Below are positions 14,622 to 21,257 of a DNA stretch of 23,748 bases, one piece after another; the stretch's first letter is position 1, and every line of letters starts with the position of its first letter. The notes beneath the pieces were generated by a model that saw nothing but the letters and a program-made list of their open reading frames with translations, had not been told where the DNA came from and did not search any database. Both the position numbers and the translations under genes were made by a program. Origin of the DNA: CAYPHJ01 sp964410485 (GTDB taxonomy: Bacteria > Desulfobacterota > Binatia > UBA9968); NCBI GenBank assembly GCA_964410485.1, contig CAYPHJ010000072.1, positions 1 through 23,748 of the forward strand, given 5' to 3'.

Positions 14622-15116
14622 ATGGCGGAAAGACGCAAAGAGGGGGAAACTAAAGCGCTGGCTCCCCGGCGGTCGTTTATGGACTTGAGCCGCTGGGAGA
14701 GAGAGATGGATCGGATGATGGAGGATTTTTTTGGGCGGAGGATGAGGCCCTGGTGGCCGGAACGGTGGCGGGGTGAGGAGCTGGAGGTCAGCATCCCGGC
14801 GGTGGATCTCTACGAGGACAAAAATGAGATCGTCGTCAAGGCCGAGCTCCCCGGGATAGACAAGGATAACGTCGAGGTGAACCTTTCGGACCATACGCTG
14901 ACCATCAAAGGCGAGAAGAAAAAAGAAGAGGAGGTGAAGGAAGAGAACTACTACAGGGCGGAGCGATCCTATGGCTCGTTTGTGCGCACCGTGGACTTGC
15001 CCGCGGACGTACATGCAGATAAAGTAAAAGCCAACTTCAAGAACGGCATCTTGGAAGTGCGGCTACCAAAGACTGAAGAGGCAAAGGCAAAAGAGATTAA
15101 GGTCAATGTGGAATAG
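14622..15116 (+). CDS. Small heat-shock protein, Hsp20/alpha-crystallin family
   Basis: The product has 164 residues. The N-terminal arm has the MDLSRWEREMDRMMEDFFGR segment typical of bacterial class A small heat-shock proteins. The alpha-crystallin domain runs from about residue 53 (VSIPAVDLYEDKNEIVVKAE, LPGIDKDNVEVNL) to FKNGILEVRLPK near the end, including the conserved NGILEV turn. The C-terminal extension has IKV, the Ile-x-Val motif that docks subunits into oligomers. It is an ATP-independent holdase that keeps unfolded proteins soluble. AAGGAGGG precedes the ATG. It is the first gene of a stress operon: three universal stress proteins follow, the first 62 bases downstream after a small GCCCG-cga-CGGGC hairpin. 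Transcription appears to depend on sigma-54. Confidence 0.95.
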   Translation: MAERRKEGETKALAPRRSFMDLSRWEREMDRMMEDFFGRRMRPWWPERWRGEELEVSIPAVDLYEDKNEIVVKAELPGIDKDNVEVNLSDHTLTIKGEKKKEEEVKEENYYRAERSYGSFVRTVDLPADVHADKVKANFKNGILEVRLPKTEEAKAKEIKVNVE

Positions 15117-15178
15117 CCCGCGACGGGCGGTAATTCGACGTGTGAGCGTAGGGTAGAAACGTCGAAGAGGAGAGAGCG

Positions 15179-16096
15179 ATGTATACGCGGATACTGGTAC
15201 CACTCGATGGATCCAAGACGGCAGAAAATGTTCTGCCCTACGCTCGGACTTTCGCAGCAAGGTTGAAACTCCCCGTAGAGCTGTTGTCAGTTATCGATAT
15301 CGCAGAGATGGCGACGCATATGGCGCGTGGTAGACCCGGCCATATCGATACGTTGGTAGAAGACAGCAAGCGCGCCGCTGAGGCGTATTTGCGAGAAGTG
15401 GCGAAGACTTTTCCCGGTGGCGCGATCACGTGCACCGTTGAGCGGGGCCGAGCCGAGGGTACGATCATCGAGAGGGCGGCCTCGGATAAAGCAACGCTGA
15501 TCGCGATGGCTACACACGGCCACTCGGGAGTCAATCGGTTTTTAATGGGGAGCGTTGCCGAAAAGGTGTTGCGCGGCACGAGCAATCCGCTGCTGTTGAT
15601 CCGGGCTTCCGAGCAGGCAAAAACAGCGGGGGAGGCGCCACTCATCTCGATTGTGGTGCCGCTCGACGGCTCCGAGCTAGCCGAAGCCGTCCTGCCGGCG
15701 GCAGTTGAGTTGGCGAAAAAACTCGATCTCGAAGTCATCTTATTTGGCGCGTACCGCATTCCTTATGGTGCATATTCAGGCGCTGACGGTTACTATGGGA
15801 TCAACTTCGAGGAGTTAACCGCGGCGGTAAAAGCGGAAACCACCGAGTATTTGCAAAAAAAAGCCAATGAGCTAAAGGTGCGCGGCATGGACAAAGTTGC
15901 GTATGAATCGAGCGAGGGTCCGGCAGCGGACGAGATCATCAAGGTTGCAAAGAGTAAACCCGGAAGCTTGATTGCGATGTCCTCTCATGGGAGATCAGGC
16001 GTGCAGCGCTGGGTATTGGGGAGTGTCACGGAAACGGTTGTCCGCCACTCGGGCAACCCGGTTTTGGTTGTGCGCGGTGGTGTACCGCTGGCGTAA
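15179..16096 (+). CDS. Universal stress protein, tandem UspA domains (1 of 3)
   Basis: The product has 305 residues, two complete Usp domains in one chain. Each begins with the nucleotide-binding strand (ILVPLDGSKTAENVLP at residue 4 and IVVPLDGSELAEAVLP near residue 158). Each ends with the phosphate-binding pattern HG-x9-GS (ATHGHSGVNRFLMGSVAEKV and SSHGRSGVQRWVLGSVTETV). This pattern marks the ATP-binding branch of the family. Such proteins are cytoplasmic and raise survival under starvation, oxidative or energy stress; the exact action is unknown. A ribosome site GAGGAGAGAG stands before the ATG. It is 13 bases from the next usp gene. Confidence 0.93.
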   Translation: MYTRILVPLDGSKTAENVLPYARTFAARLKLPVELLSVIDIAEMATHMARGRPGHIDTLVEDSKRAAEAYLREVAKTFPGGAITCTVERGRAEGTIIERAASDKATLIAMATHGHSGVNRFLMGSVAEKVLRGTSNPLLLIRASEQAKTAGEAPLISIVVPLDGSELAEAVLPAAVELAKKLDLEVILFGAYRIPYGAYSGADGYYGINFEELTAAVKAETTEYLQKKANELKVRGMDKVAYESSEGPAADEIIKVAKSKPGSLIAMSSHGRSGVQRWVLGSVTETVVRHSGNPVLVVRGGVPLA

Positions 16097-16109
16097 TGGC
16101 GAGTGATCG

Positions 16110-17021
16110 ATGTTTACGAAGATTCTCGTCCCGCTTGATCGTTCTCAAGTTGCGGAGCAGATCCTGCCGCACGCCCGCCTGCTTGCCAAGGCTCTGCACA
16201 TTCCTATCGAGTTGTTAACGGTCATAGACATTACTTCTTTTGCGCCCCGTGTCGGCCCTGAGAAGCTAGGTTTGATTGATACGCTCGTGGAAGAAGCCAT
16301 TGGTAATACGCAAGAGTATCTCAAACGTATTGCCGCAAGCTTTGCCGGCGATGTTACATGGGTCGTGGAGCGAGGCAGAGTGGAAGAGACTATCATCGCA
16401 AAAGCCGCTGCGGATGATGGAACGCTTGTCGCCATGGCCACGCATGGCAGGTCTGGTATCAACCGTTGGCTGTTGGGTAGCGTGGCCGAGAAGGTGTTGC
16501 ACGCCTGCCGCAACCCACTGCTTCTGGTGCGTGCTGCCGAGACAGCCCAGAGTGGCGGGGAGGCGACGCTGCGATCAGTGATCGTGTCGCTGGACGGTTC
16601 CGAGTTGTCGGAACAGGCGCTGCCTTACGTGACGTTACTCGCCAAAGAACTAAACTTATCTGTCGTATTGCTGCGCAGTTATGACATACGGCAGGGCATA
16701 TCTGCGTACGAGGATGTATTTCCGGATTGGGCAAAGCTAGAGGCAGAGGCCAAAGCGGAAGCCAGCAGCTATTTGGACGCTGTAGCGGAGGACCTGCAAA
16801 AGCAGGGGTTGACTCAAGTCTCGCGAGTCGTTACTTACGAAGAGCCTGCCTGGCACATCATCAGATTGGCCCGGGCCACAGCCAACAGCCTGGTGGCCAT
16901 ATGCACTCATGGCCGATCGGGCGTGCAAAGATGGGCGCTGGGAAGTGTTACCGAAAAGGTGGCACGCCATTCGGCCGTTCCAGTGCTGATAATCAGAGCG
17001 GCAGGAGAGCGCATTAACTAG
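16110..17021 (+). CDS. Universal stress protein, tandem UspA domains (2 of 3)
   Basis: The product has 303 residues with two Usp domains and is a clear paralogue of its neighbours. The first half starts ILVPLDRSQVAEQILPHA and has THGRSGINRWLLGSVAEKVL. The second starts VIVSLDGSELSEQALPYV and ends with THGRSGVQRWALGSVTEKVA. All glycines of the ATP-binding loop are kept in both halves. The loop between strand 1 and helix 2 (GLIDTLVEEAIGNTQEYLKR) resembles the first usp gene, which suggests these two arose by duplication. The start ATG at 16110 has a weak ribosome site (GGCGAGTGA), so translation probably depends on the upstream gene. Confidence 0.92.
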   Translation: MFTKILVPLDRSQVAEQILPHARLLAKALHIPIELLTVIDITSFAPRVGPEKLGLIDTLVEEAIGNTQEYLKRIAASFAGDVTWVVERGRVEETIIAKAAADDGTLVAMATHGRSGINRWLLGSVAEKVLHACRNPLLLVRAAETAQSGGEATLRSVIVSLDGSELSEQALPYVTLLAKELNLSVVLLRSYDIRQGISAYEDVFPDWAKLEAEAKAEASSYLDAVAEDLQKQGLTQVSRVVTYEEPAWHIIRLARATANSLVAICTHGRSGVQRWALGSVTEKVARHSAVPVLIIRAAGERIN

Positions 17022-17034
17022 CCGGGGTTCACCG

Positions 17035-17922
17035 ATGATCTACAAGAAAATAATTGTGCCACTGGATGGCTCGAAATTGGCCGAGCAAATTCTTCCCTTC
17101 ACGCGATTGCTTGCGCAGGGTCTTGACATTCCCGTTGAGCTTTTGCGCGTCAACGATCCCGCCAACATTACTCCTTATGCGCCCCCCCTGCAGGGCGGGG
17201 ACTATCTGAAGGAAATTTCAGAGCTCCATTTTCATGGCGAGCGTCCGGTGACCTGCACGGTCGAACTGGGAAGCCCTGCGGAGAAGATCATCACACAAGC
17301 AGCGGCCGATCCCGGCGCTCTGATCGCCATGGCGACACATGGTTTGTCGGGAATGAGGCGGTGGTTACTTGGCAGCGTAGCCAGCAAGGTGGTCCAAGCG
17401 GCCGCAAATCCCGTGCTGCTGATGCGCCCTACGGCCGACGGCAACCCGCCGGCCAAGGTCGGCTTGAGCACGGTGTTTGTGCCACTGGATGGATCGGCGC
17501 TGGCAGAAAAGATTCTTCCTCACGTGATCGACTTGGCCAAAAAAATGAGTCTGGAAGTCAATCTGCTGCGAACCTACAGCTTGCCTACGCAGTCCTATCT
17601 GGTCGGAAACACCGTGCCCACGGACACCATTTCCCAACAGAAAGAGGTCAGTCGGAGAGAAGCGGAAAATTACCTGGAGGCAAAAACGCAGGAGCTCCGC
17701 GCGCAAGGTCTGGACCGCGTCATCTCCACGGCCATAGAAGGCAACGCAGCCGACGAGATTATCGATGTGGCGGCCAAAACGCCCAACAGCGTGATCGCGA
17801 TGTCGACCCACGGCCGATCTGGACTCGGTCGCTGGGTGCTCGGTAGCGTGGCTGAGAAAGTCATTCAATTTTCCGGCGATCCAGTGCTGGTGATCAGGCC
17901 CTCATCGTCACCAAAGCCATAG
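17035..17922 (+). CDS. Universal stress protein, tandem UspA domains (3 of 3)
   Basis: The product has 295 residues with two Usp domains: IIVPLDGSKLAEQILPFT with ATHGLSGMRRWLLGSVASKV, and VFVPLDGSALAEKILPHV with STHGRSGLGRWVLGSVAEKV. It lacks the ten or so residues that form the extra helix between strands in the first halves of the other two (here PYAPPLQGGDYLKEISEL), so it is the most diverged member. The ATP-binding pattern is intact in both halves. It is 13 bases after the previous gene and is the last gene of the Hsp20-Usp operon, judging by the possible terminator that follows. Confidence 0.92.
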   Translation: MIYKKIIVPLDGSKLAEQILPFTRLLAQGLDIPVELLRVNDPANITPYAPPLQGGDYLKEISELHFHGERPVTCTVELGSPAEKIITQAAADPGALIAMATHGLSGMRRWLLGSVASKVVQAAANPVLLMRPTADGNPPAKVGLSTVFVPLDGSALAEKILPHVIDLAKKMSLEVNLLRTYSLPTQSYLVGNTVPTDTISQQKEVSRREAENYLEAKTQELRAQGLDRVISTAIEGNAADEIIDVAAKTPNSVIAMSTHGRSGLGRWVLGSVAEKVIQFSGDPVLVIRPSSSPKP

Positions 17923-17935
17923 CTGCATAGAGCGA

Positions 17936-17969
17936 GCCGCATAGCGCAAAGAGCCAAGCGGCGTTTTTT
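17936..17969 (+). terminator. Possible intrinsic terminator after the Usp genes
   Basis: GCCGC (17936-17940) can pair with GCGGC (17958-17962), followed after one G by six T. The stem is only 5 bp and the loop is long (17 bases), so this is weak. It lies 14 bases after the third usp stop codon. Confidence 0.35.
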
Positions 17970-18053
17970 GGTGGCTTTGTGTCTTGAACTTGCCGTTTCC
18001 ATACTCTGTCAGCTGGCATTCTTAGAGGCTCAAAGTTCTAGGAGGTCTCGCCG

Positions 18054-18539
18054 ATGGAACTGATAACTGTTAAAATCGAAAAACCCGAGGACGTCAATTT
18101 CATCCTGGGACAGAGCCACTTCATCAAGACAGTTGAAGACATACATGAGACGATGGTTCAGACGGTCCCGGGAATCAAGTTCGGGCTGGCCTTCTGTGAG
18201 TCATCCGGTGAAATGCTGATCCGCTGGACCGGCACGGACGATTCTCTGGTTGATTTGGCGAAACGCAACGCGTTGACGCTGTCGGCGGGGCATAGTTTTA
18301 TTCTCCTGTTGGGCCCAGGTTTTTTCCCCGTGAACGTCCTCAACGCGATCAAGATGGTACCCGAGGTCTGCCGTATTTACTGCGCGACGGCAAATCCCGT
18401 TGAAGCGGTGATTGCTGAAACCGAACAGGGTCGCGGTATTCTCGGCGTGATCGACGGCGGCAAGAGTAAGGGTATCGAAGATGATGAAGGCATCGCCCGG
18501 CGGAAAGGCTTGCTACGCAAGATTGGCTATAAGCTCTAG
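18054..18539 (+). CDS. Adenosine-specific kinase family protein
   Basis: The product has 161 residues, the full length of this compact family (formerly DUF355). Recognisable blocks are MELITVKIEKPEDVNFILGQ and SHFIKTVEDIHETMVQTVPG at the N-terminus, then FGLAFCESSGEMLIRWTGTD, GHSFILLLGPGFFPVNVLNA and ATANPVEAVIAETEQGRGIL followed by GVIDGGKSKGIE. Archaeal and bacterial relatives adopt a unique fold; activity on adenosine has been proposed from structural work, but the cellular role is poorly known. AGGAGG stands at good spacing before the ATG. It is in the same direction as the usp genes, 131 bases downstream; whether it shares their transcript depends on the weak terminator between them. The identification is confident, the function much less so. 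Confidence 0.88.
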   Translation: MELITVKIEKPEDVNFILGQSHFIKTVEDIHETMVQTVPGIKFGLAFCESSGEMLIRWTGTDDSLVDLAKRNALTLSAGHSFILLLGPGFFPVNVLNAIKMVPEVCRIYCATANPVEAVIAETEQGRGILGVIDGGKSKGIEDDEGIARRKGLLRKIGYKL

Positions 18540-18554
18540 CCGAGGTAAAAATCA

Positions 18555-18835
18555 TTTCACCATAGAGAACGCAGAGTAATTCATGTACGGAGGTACAACA
18601 CTGCGCATGAAAATGGGCGCAGAGGAAAGCTGGAGGCTGGGACGCCAGAGAATTTTACCGCAGAGCACACAGAGGTCACAGAGAACGAAGGGATTTCGCG
18701 CCAAGAACGCCAAGAACGCAAAGAAGATGCGATTTTATAGGGGCGCCTTGCGCCCAATAAATACTCTCTCTTACTACTCTCTGCGTTCTCTGCGATCTCT
18801 GCGGTTAAATTGTCCGAAGAGTTAATTTTCACAAG
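18555..18835. repeat. CGCAGAGA-type degenerate repeat region
   Basis: The stretch contains many variants of (A)CGCAGAG(A), for example AGAACGCAGAG, ACCGCAGAGCACACAGAGG and CCAAGAACGCCAAGAACGCA at 18564-18725. The reverse complement follows (CTCTCTGCGTTCTCTGCGAT, then CTCTGCGGT, about 18776-18807). The opposed halves can fold into a long imperfect hairpin. The 480 bases between 18540 and 19019, which include the N gap, hold no gene; open frames here are read through the repeats. Confidence 0.75.
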
Positions 18836-19045
18836 AGAGATCGCAGAGAGTTTCCTCAAGCTAGATGATTCCTTATCGCGACGAAAATAGNNNNNNNNNN
18901 NNNNNNNNNNNNNNNNNNNNNNNNNNNNNNNNNNNNNNNNNNNNNNNNNNNNNNNNNNNNNNNNNNNNNNNNNNNNNNNNNNNNNNNNNNAGAGATCGCA
19001 GAGAGTTTCCTCAAGCTAGATGATTCCTTATCGCGACGAAAATAG
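18836..19045. other. Assembly gap of 100 N flanked by identical 55-base ends
   Basis: Bases 18891-18990 are N. The 55 bases before the gap (18836-18890) are identical to the 55 bases after it (18991-19045), including the first codons of the rhomboid gene. The two contigs therefore overlap, and the gap is most likely artificial. The truncated rhomboid start at 18865 is part of the duplicate and is not a separate gene. Confidence 0.9.
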
Positions 19046-19781
19046 TCTGCTGCGCACCCCTATCGTTACGCTGACAATAGTTGGTATGAACGCGTTTGCC
19101 TGGGTGACGCTCCAAGGGGCCGGCGCCCCTGTACCGCTAGCCAGGTCAATCTGCGACTTCGGGCTTATCGCCGGAGCGCTAACGGCAACGGTTCCCGCGG
19201 GGACGCGCTTTCCCGTCGGCGCAGGGGTGGTCTGTGCGACTGAGCCCGGCCCACAGATTCTACCTTTGTTCACCTCAATGTTCATGCATGGATCGTGGCT
19301 GCACATCGTGGGCAATATGTGGTTCCTGTGGCTCTTTGGTAACAACGTAGAAGATTCCATGGGCCGCCTGCGCTTTGTAGTCTTCTACCTGCTCACAGGA
19401 TTGGCTGCAGCTTTCGGGCAGATAGCGACGAATCCCGCCTCTGCAGTTCCTATGGTGGGCGCGTCGGGAGCGATCAGCGGTGTTATGGGCGCGTACCTGG
19501 TGCTTTATCCGAACGTCCGCGTCTACACACTGGTTCCCATCGGTTTTTTTATTACCTCGATAGCTCTGCCCGCATGGATGATGCTCGGTTATTGGCTGCT
19601 CCTGCAATTTATAGGCGGGTTGGCGGCCGTGGGTGTTGAAGGGGGCGGCGTAGCCTTTTGGGCCCATATCGGCGGGTTTGTAGCAGGTGTGGCTTTCATT
19701 AAGCTGTTTGCGCGATCGGATTACATTACCGCTCATCGGGCGCGCCATTGGAGGCCGCGGCATGTGATGCGCGGCTGGTGA
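19020..19781 (+). CDS. Rhomboid-family intramembrane serine protease
   Basis: The product has 253 residues with six or seven membrane segments. The catalytic serine is Ser149 in GASGAISG and the catalytic histidine is His216 in WAHIGGF. The oxyanion-hole pair is His95 and Asn99 in LHIVGNMWFLW, a classic rhomboid block. The first loop is long (about residues 33-80, with PVPLARSICDFGLI and two Cys, 45 and 72). The opening MIPYRDEN is common in bacterial rhomboids. The enzyme cuts transmembrane segments of other proteins inside the inner membrane; its substrates are unknown. The ATG at 19020 has no good ribosome site. It converges with ctaG. The upstream contig overlap must be merged to see its true promoter. 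Confidence 0.93.
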   Translation: MIPYRDENSLLRTPIVTLTIVGMNAFAWVTLQGAGAPVPLARSICDFGLIAGALTATVPAGTRFPVGAGVVCATEPGPQILPLFTSMFMHGSWLHIVGNMWFLWLFGNNVEDSMGRLRFVVFYLLTGLAAAFGQIATNPASAVPMVGASGAISGVMGAYLVLYPNVRVYTLVPIGFFITSIALPAWMMLGYWLLLQFIGGLAAVGVEGGGVAFWAHIGGFVAGVAFIKLFARSDYITAHRARHWRPRHVMRGW

Positions 19782-19800
19782 TAACCAGGACGAATGTTCG

Positions 19801-19865
19801 AATCGTTCCAACAGTTCCAACCGTTCCAGACGATTCAGGCGTTCCAGCGTTCCAACGTTCCAGAC
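19801..19865. repeat. CGTTCCAAC-type tandem repeat
   Basis: Seven or eight degenerate units of 8-9 bases (CGTTCCAAC, AGTTCCAAC, CGTTCCAGA, CGATTCAGG, CGTTCCAG, CGTTCCAA, CGTTCCAGA) run in tandem after the rhomboid stop codon. The last units take part in the hairpin listed next. Confidence 0.8.
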
Positions 19866-19878
19866 GGAACGCCTGGAA
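19834..19878. terminator. Hairpin between convergent rhomboid and ctaG genes
   Basis: TTCAGGCGTTCC (19834-19845) pairs with GGAACGCCTGGAA (19866-19878) over about 12 bp with one G-U pair and a 20-base loop. It lies between two gene ends that face each other, so it could stop transcription from both sides, although only a weak T-rich stretch follows on the plus strand. Confidence 0.5.
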
Positions 19879-19887
19879 TGTTATCTT

Positions 19888-20844
19888 TCACCTCGCAGTC
19901 TGACTGTCATCCTCGCGCAGGTCTTCTCCCATTGGAAGAGAGTTTTTAAGTTCGCCACGCCGCGCGGGTTCTGCCAACCACAAAGCAAAAAGTACGGCCG
20001 CAGCCAACGCATAAACCATGCAGGCTGGCATCCACATGATGAGCCCGGCGAGCTGCTGATCTTCGAGGGCCGAGAGATTCCAAAGCGGAGTCTTCGCTTC
20101 ATACGCGGGATACCACACCCGCGGCGAAAGAGCCATGAGGACTCCGAGTCCTGTGGCATGAAGCGACGTAGTAAACAGATAGATGACTCCCAGACCGCGG
20201 CTTACCTGAAGACGGCTGATTGGATCCAGCAGCACGCGCCAAAAGAAATACGACGTGATCAGAAACGTAAAATGCTGCAGATCGTGCACCCAGCGGTTCC
20301 CCAGGGCCGCTTCATAGAGCCAGGGAATGTGCCAGAGCCACAATCCGATTGCATAAACATTCCACATCGCGAGCGGTTGCCAAAGCCAGTACCAGTCCGG
20401 GTAACGGTTTTCAAAATGCCGCCCCCATCCGCCAATCTTCTGGCGCAAGCCAAGGGGTAGGGCCCACAGCATTACCAGTCCGGGATGGCTGATAACCAAC
20501 AAAGGCGCTGCGATTACCATTAAAGTGGTGTGCTGCACCATGTGCACCCAGGAGAGCTGCGCGCTGAGCGCATCGATGGGCGAGACGAGCGCGCCTACAA
20601 GCGCCAGCATGCCGGCGGCAAAAGCCGCGGCCTGCCCGCGCGAAATTGCGCTTGTCCCGGCCCTGAGCCATGTGCGGCATAAACCCAAAAGGTAAAATCC
20701 CGCGCCGACGGCAAGTGATACGATGAGCAGCGGATCGAGATTCCAGGCCAGTCCCGCGCCTGCGGCAGCGTCCTGGAGATGGGCTAGGACAGTGGAGCTC
20801 CAGAGCGCTACAGTTAAAAATGCGCCAAGTAAGACAAGCTGCAT
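19888..20844 (-). CDS. ctaG: Cytochrome c oxidase assembly factor, CtaG (caa3_CtaG) family
   Basis: The product has 318 residues with about seven membrane segments. The family pattern is clear: ALVSPIDALSAQLSWVHMVQ, HTTLMVIAAPLLVISHPG, then LWLWHIPWLYEAALGNRWVH, DLQHFTFLITSYFFWRVLLD and LFTTSLHATGLGVLMALSPR. The conserved His residues (HMVQH, LWHIPWLY, DLQH, SLHA) are the likely copper ligands. It helps to build the copper centre of aa3/caa3 oxidases in the inner membrane. The ATG (20842-20844) shares one base with the stop of the preceding gene (TGATG), so it is translationally coupled and ends the oxidase operon. The C-terminal tail is charged and cytoplasmic. Confidence 0.92.
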   Translation of the reverse strand: MQLVLLGAFLTVALWSSTVLAHLQDAAAGAGLAWNLDPLLIVSLAVGAGFYLLGLCRTWLRAGTSAISRGQAAAFAAGMLALVGALVSPIDALSAQLSWVHMVQHTTLMVIAAPLLVISHPGLVMLWALPLGLRQKIGGWGRHFENRYPDWYWLWQPLAMWNVYAIGLWLWHIPWLYEAALGNRWVHDLQHFTFLITSYFFWRVLLDPISRLQVSRGLGVIYLFTTSLHATGLGVLMALSPRVWYPAYEAKTPLWNLSALEDQQLAGLIMWMPACMVYALAAAVLFALWLAEPARRGELKNSLPMGEDLREDDSQTAR

Positions 20845-21254
20845 CAGCAGGACCTCAAAAAATAGAGAATCGGCAGGCTCTGCACCAGAATTACAAACAC
20901 AAAAAGCCCGCTCATCAGCACGCCGGCGCGCGTGAGGTAGATTGCCGGTCCTACCTGTCTTTGTTTCTCCTCGGCTTCGGTGGAGTCGATAATACTGATA
21001 CCCATCTGTTTTGCCGACCGGTAAGAGACCAACGTTGCCAACCCCGCGACGAGGAGCAGCAGCGCGGATAGAAGCGCAATGATTGCTGTAGGCGCCGTTA
21101 GGCCGAAGACAAACCTCTCGCGCAGTTCACCGACGCAGCCAAACTCCGCAAAGAAATAAGCCAAAAGGAGGTGAGCGGTCCATGCCGCGGCGCCGCCTAA
21201 AAAACCAAACCACAGCGCCGCTCTCGCTCCCTCGGTTGTCTTCGTGTACTCCAT
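20844..21254 (-). CDS. Small membrane protein of the cytochrome oxidase operon
   Basis: The product has 136 residues with three membrane segments (ALWFGFLGGAAAWTAHLLLA, TAPTAIIALLSALLLLVAGL and the C-terminal GVLMSGLFVFVILVQSLPIL) and a charged loop (STEAEEKQRQVG). It starts three bases after the oxidase subunit I/III stop codon, behind the SD-like TAGGAA, and ends in a one-base overlap with ctaG. It must therefore be made together with them. Short three-helix proteins of this type are often found between oxidase subunit III and ctaG in environmental genomes. It may be an accessory or subunit-IV-like component, but it lacks a signature that would prove this. Confidence 0.75.
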   Translation of the reverse strand: MEYTKTTEGARAALWFGFLGGAAAWTAHLLLAYFFAEFGCVGELRERFVFGLTAPTAIIALLSALLLLVAGLATLVSYRSAKQMGISIIDSTEAEEKQRQVGPAIYLTRAGVLMSGLFVFVILVQSLPILYFLRSC

Positions 21255-21257
21255 TTC

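Noticed and set aside
18583..18825. 80-codon ORF in the CGCAGAGA repeat block
   Set aside because: It translates a noncoding repeat (QSTQRSQRT, KNAKNAKK); a similar frame exists on the other strand for the same reason.
18865..18890. A second, truncated rhomboid gene before the gap
   Set aside because: It is part of the exact 55-base contig-end duplicate and therefore an assembly artefact.
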